This document shows, one piece after another, positions 13,313 through 14,280 of a DNA stretch of 14,280 bases. Position numbers and translations under genes: made by a program. The notes beneath the pieces were generated by a model. The model had not been told where the DNA came from, did no database searches, and saw only the letters and a program-made list of their open reading frames with translations. The stretch is from CAYUVV01 sp964461325 (GTDB taxonomy: Bacteria > Patescibacteriota > Minisyncoccia > Phycocordibacterales > JACOZG01), in assembly GCA_964461325.1 (NCBI GenBank), contig CAYWTW010000018.1, forward strand, positions 1-14,280. The letters run 5' to 3'. Position 1 is the stretch's first letter. The number at the start of each line of letters is the position of its first letter.

Positions 13313-13977
13313 GAAGGGCTAACTTGCGAGACGAGGACCGCGAAGCCGTCGTCAGCAAACCACCTGCGGCTAGGCTTGCCAACGCAGGCGCCGAACCGGC
13401 GGTCGCCGTCGGAGCGGAGGGCGCCGAACAAGAACGGATAGCCGTCCGAGTCGCTGATGGGGTCGTGCATAGTTACGATCCAGGTCAGACCCATCGCTTC
13501 GATCTCCTCGTCAGAGAAGGCGCGGCGGATGAGGCAGCCGACTTCGGCATTCTCCTCCTTGCCGTGGACCAAGCCGTGGTCGTCGCAGTAGGCACGGATG
13601 TTGGAAGTGATGCGCTCGTTGTCGTCCTTCCAGAGTTTGCCGGGGAGTACGGCGATTTCGTAGATCGTCCCCTTCGGACTGGGCCTGAAGGCGCCGGAGC
13701 GAAGCATGAACTCGGCTTCGTTGCCAAGGTCGTACTCGTTCTCCCGGAACCAGTCGGCCCACTCGGCGCCGGTCTCGCCGGTCGAAGTGAGGATGAAACG
13801 AATCCAACCGTTCTCGTCCACACGCCAGCGTAACACGGGAGTTACAATCCACTCGTCAGAGTTAACACGCCGGACTGCCTCGTTCGGGTCTCTAATATCC
13901 ATCTGGCGCATCATTTTTTCGACAAGGGCATTAAGCTGCCCCGTCATCACTTTGGCAATCGCGAATTCCGTACTCAT
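13297..13977 (-). CDS. DGR target protein with C-terminal variable region
   Basis: The 226-residue product ends in a diversified segment that is probably a ligand-binding face. AAGGAG stands 6 bases before the ATG at 13977. The frame extends upstream to a TTG at 14157, but that codon belongs to the -35 box, so it is not a start. Residues 1-45 look helical (MTGQLNALVEKMMRQMD); the middle is a mixed alpha/beta domain rich in Trp and acidic residues (EWADWFRENEYDLG, GTIYEIAVLPGKLW). The last ~55 residues are LTWIVTMHDPISDSDGYP followed by the variable region and GFAVLVSQVS. The WIVTMHDP and GFAV framing resembles C-type-lectin-like folds of known DGR targets, but I cannot name the family. No signal peptide or membrane helix is seen, so the product is either cytoplasmic or exported by an unseen route. 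Thirteen residues differ from the TR-encoded version. Confidence 0.88.
   Translation of the reverse strand: MSTEFAIAKVMTGQLNALVEKMMRQMDIRDPNEAVRRVNSDEWIVTPVLRWRVDENGWIRFILTSTGETGAEWADWFRENEYDLGNEAEFMLRSGAFRPSPKGTIYEIAVLPGKLWKDDNERITSNIRAYCDDHGLVHGKEENAEVGCLIRRAFSDEEIEAMGLTWIVTMHDPISDSDGYPFLFGALRSDGDRRFGACVGKPSRRWFADDGFAVLVSQVSPSVSES
13326..13455 (-). repeat. DGR variable repeat (VR) in the target gene
   Basis: This is the recipient copy of the TR, in the final codons of the target gene; 27 bases separate it from the end of the stop codon. Relative to the TR, residues change as N to S, N to F, N to L, Y to S, Y to D, N to D, N to G, Y to C, D to V, G to S, N to R, N to F and N to D. All changed codons are nonsynonymous and none is a stop. 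Positions without TR adenine are otherwise conserved. The pattern is direct evidence of past adenine-directed mutagenic retrohoming. Confidence 0.93.
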
Positions 13978-13983
13978 GATTAT

Positions 13984-13989
13984 CTCCTT
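13984..13989 (-). promoter_or_regulatory. Strong Shine-Dalgarno deciding the target start
   Basis: AAGGAG on the minus strand lies 6 bases before the ATG at 13977. A small GGCGC/GCGCC hairpin (13990-14005, loop TTATTT on the plus strand) abuts it upstream and could modulate access. Confidence 0.7.
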
Positions 13990-14012
13990 GGCGCTTATTT
14001 GCGCCCTTCTGT

Positions 14013-14033
14013 TTCCTCTAATCCGAGGAGGAA
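14013..14033. other. Small stem-loop in the target-gene leader
   Basis: TTCCTC (14013-14018) and GAGGAA (14028-14033) pair as a 6-bp stem with a 9-base loop. It lies between the large hairpin at 14047-14094 and the small hairpin next to the Shine-Dalgarno, so the leader may hold three stems in a row. Confidence 0.4.
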
Positions 14034-14046
14034 CCATGGCCGTTGT

Positions 14047-14094
14047 GGTCATAGCCAGAAAGGGCCTACTTTTAAGCCTCTTTTGGCTATGACC
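14047..14094. other. Long inverted repeat in the target-gene leader
   Basis: GGTCATAGCCA and TGGCTATGACC form perfect 11-bp arms, and pairing can continue inwards with G-U pairs and a mismatch to about 18 bp. It sits between the promoter (14129-14157) and the ATG at 13977, in a ~145-base leader. It may be an operator or an RNA structure. No T-run follows on the minus strand, which argues against a simple terminator. Confidence 0.6.
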
Positions 14095-14128
14095 AGATCG
14101 CAAATTTGTATCAAAGAACTCCGTTGAT

Positions 14129-14157
14129 GGTATATACTCACTTATCTCATCTGTCAA
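14129..14157 (-). promoter_or_regulatory. Promoter of the DGR target gene
   Basis: On the minus strand a perfect TTGACA (14157-14152) is followed, after 17 bases, by TATACC (14134-14129). This is the best sigma-70-type promoter in the window and implies transcription starting near 14122. Confidence 0.7.
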
Positions 14158-14280
14158 GTGCTTGGATTAGAATACGGCTTAAAATATGATGTTTTTGGGT
14201 CCAGTTGCAAAGAGCGTTAACGCCGGGCAGAGAGCAGACGCTATAACCCCCATTCAACCCTTCGCCGATGGCGTAACTCG
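14158..14280. other. Right edge, no supported feature
   Basis: A minus-strand frame is open from the edge to a TGA near 14149 (about 43 codons) and a plus-strand frame is open from 14188 to the edge. Neither resembles a known protein, and both are too short to judge. No tRNA fold was found. Confidence 0.3.

Noticed and set aside
12780..13455. CRISPR array or tandem repeat as the explanation for the repeated segments
   Set aside because: There are only two copies, 498 bases apart and without regular spacers, and the mismatches are adenine-directed. A DGR explains them fully.
13978..14157. 60-residue N-terminal extension of the DGR target
   Set aside because: Its TTG is the first codon-length of the -35 box. 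The internal ATG at 13977 has a strong Shine-Dalgarno, and the extension overlaps hairpins.
14188..14280. Possible tRNA or tRNA-overlapping ORF at the right edge
   Set aside because: No T-arm GTTCRA motif at the right spacing and no cloverleaf could be drawn on either strand.

Overview
The window looks like a piece of a Candidate Phyla Radiation (Patescibacteria-type) bacterial genome. This is inferred from content, not from a marker gene: a short valyl-tRNA synthetase, a DHH phosphoesterase plus beta-CASP nuclease pair, large secreted repeat proteins, an IS200-type transposase remnant, and a diversity-generating retroelement (DGR) locus. No rRNA, tRNA or CRISPR array is visible.

Layout, left to right. 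(1) 1-906, minus: an ORF open at the window edge whose first ~73 residues are the N-terminal half of an IS200/IS605-type Y1 transposase, joined in frame to a PKD-like domain and a dockerin-type repeat. A perfect 20-bp palindrome lies just upstream of its start. (2) 994-4076, minus: a tight three-gene operon of DHH/DHHA1 phosphoesterase, metallo-beta-lactamase/beta-CASP ribonuclease and an SLOG-type nucleotide-binding protein. Its ~210-base leader carries a 22-bp palindrome followed by a T-rich stretch. (3) 4287-4643, minus: an orphan 118-residue protein with a good promoter and ribosome binding site. (4) 4802-9630, plus: valS, lacking the usual C-terminal tail, coupled through an ATGA overlap to a P-type cation ATPase. 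(5) 9551-12265, minus: a 904-residue secreted alpha/alpha-toroid plus beta-sandwich protein that overlaps the ATPase tail-to-tail. (6) 12329-14157: a DGR locus.

The DGR is the main result. A 130-base template repeat (TR, 12828-12957) aligns without gaps to a variable repeat (VR, 13326-13455) forming the 3' end of a 226-residue target gene. Of 18 differences, 16 fall at template adenines on the minus strand. They change 13 codons, mostly Asn and Tyr, and create no stop. The target has a TTGACA/17/TATACC promoter, a structured leader, a strong Shine-Dalgarno, a hairpin just past the VR and a downstream terminator.

The machinery beside the TR is broken. Only the last ~83 residues of a reverse transcriptase remain (minus strand). 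Only the C-terminal ~75 residues of an Avd-like four-helix-bundle protein remain (plus strand). Their truncated 5' ends meet at about 12580, which is what one deletion through a divergent RT/avd pair would leave. The locus is therefore either a fossil, a cassette served in trans by another RT, or an assembly collapse.
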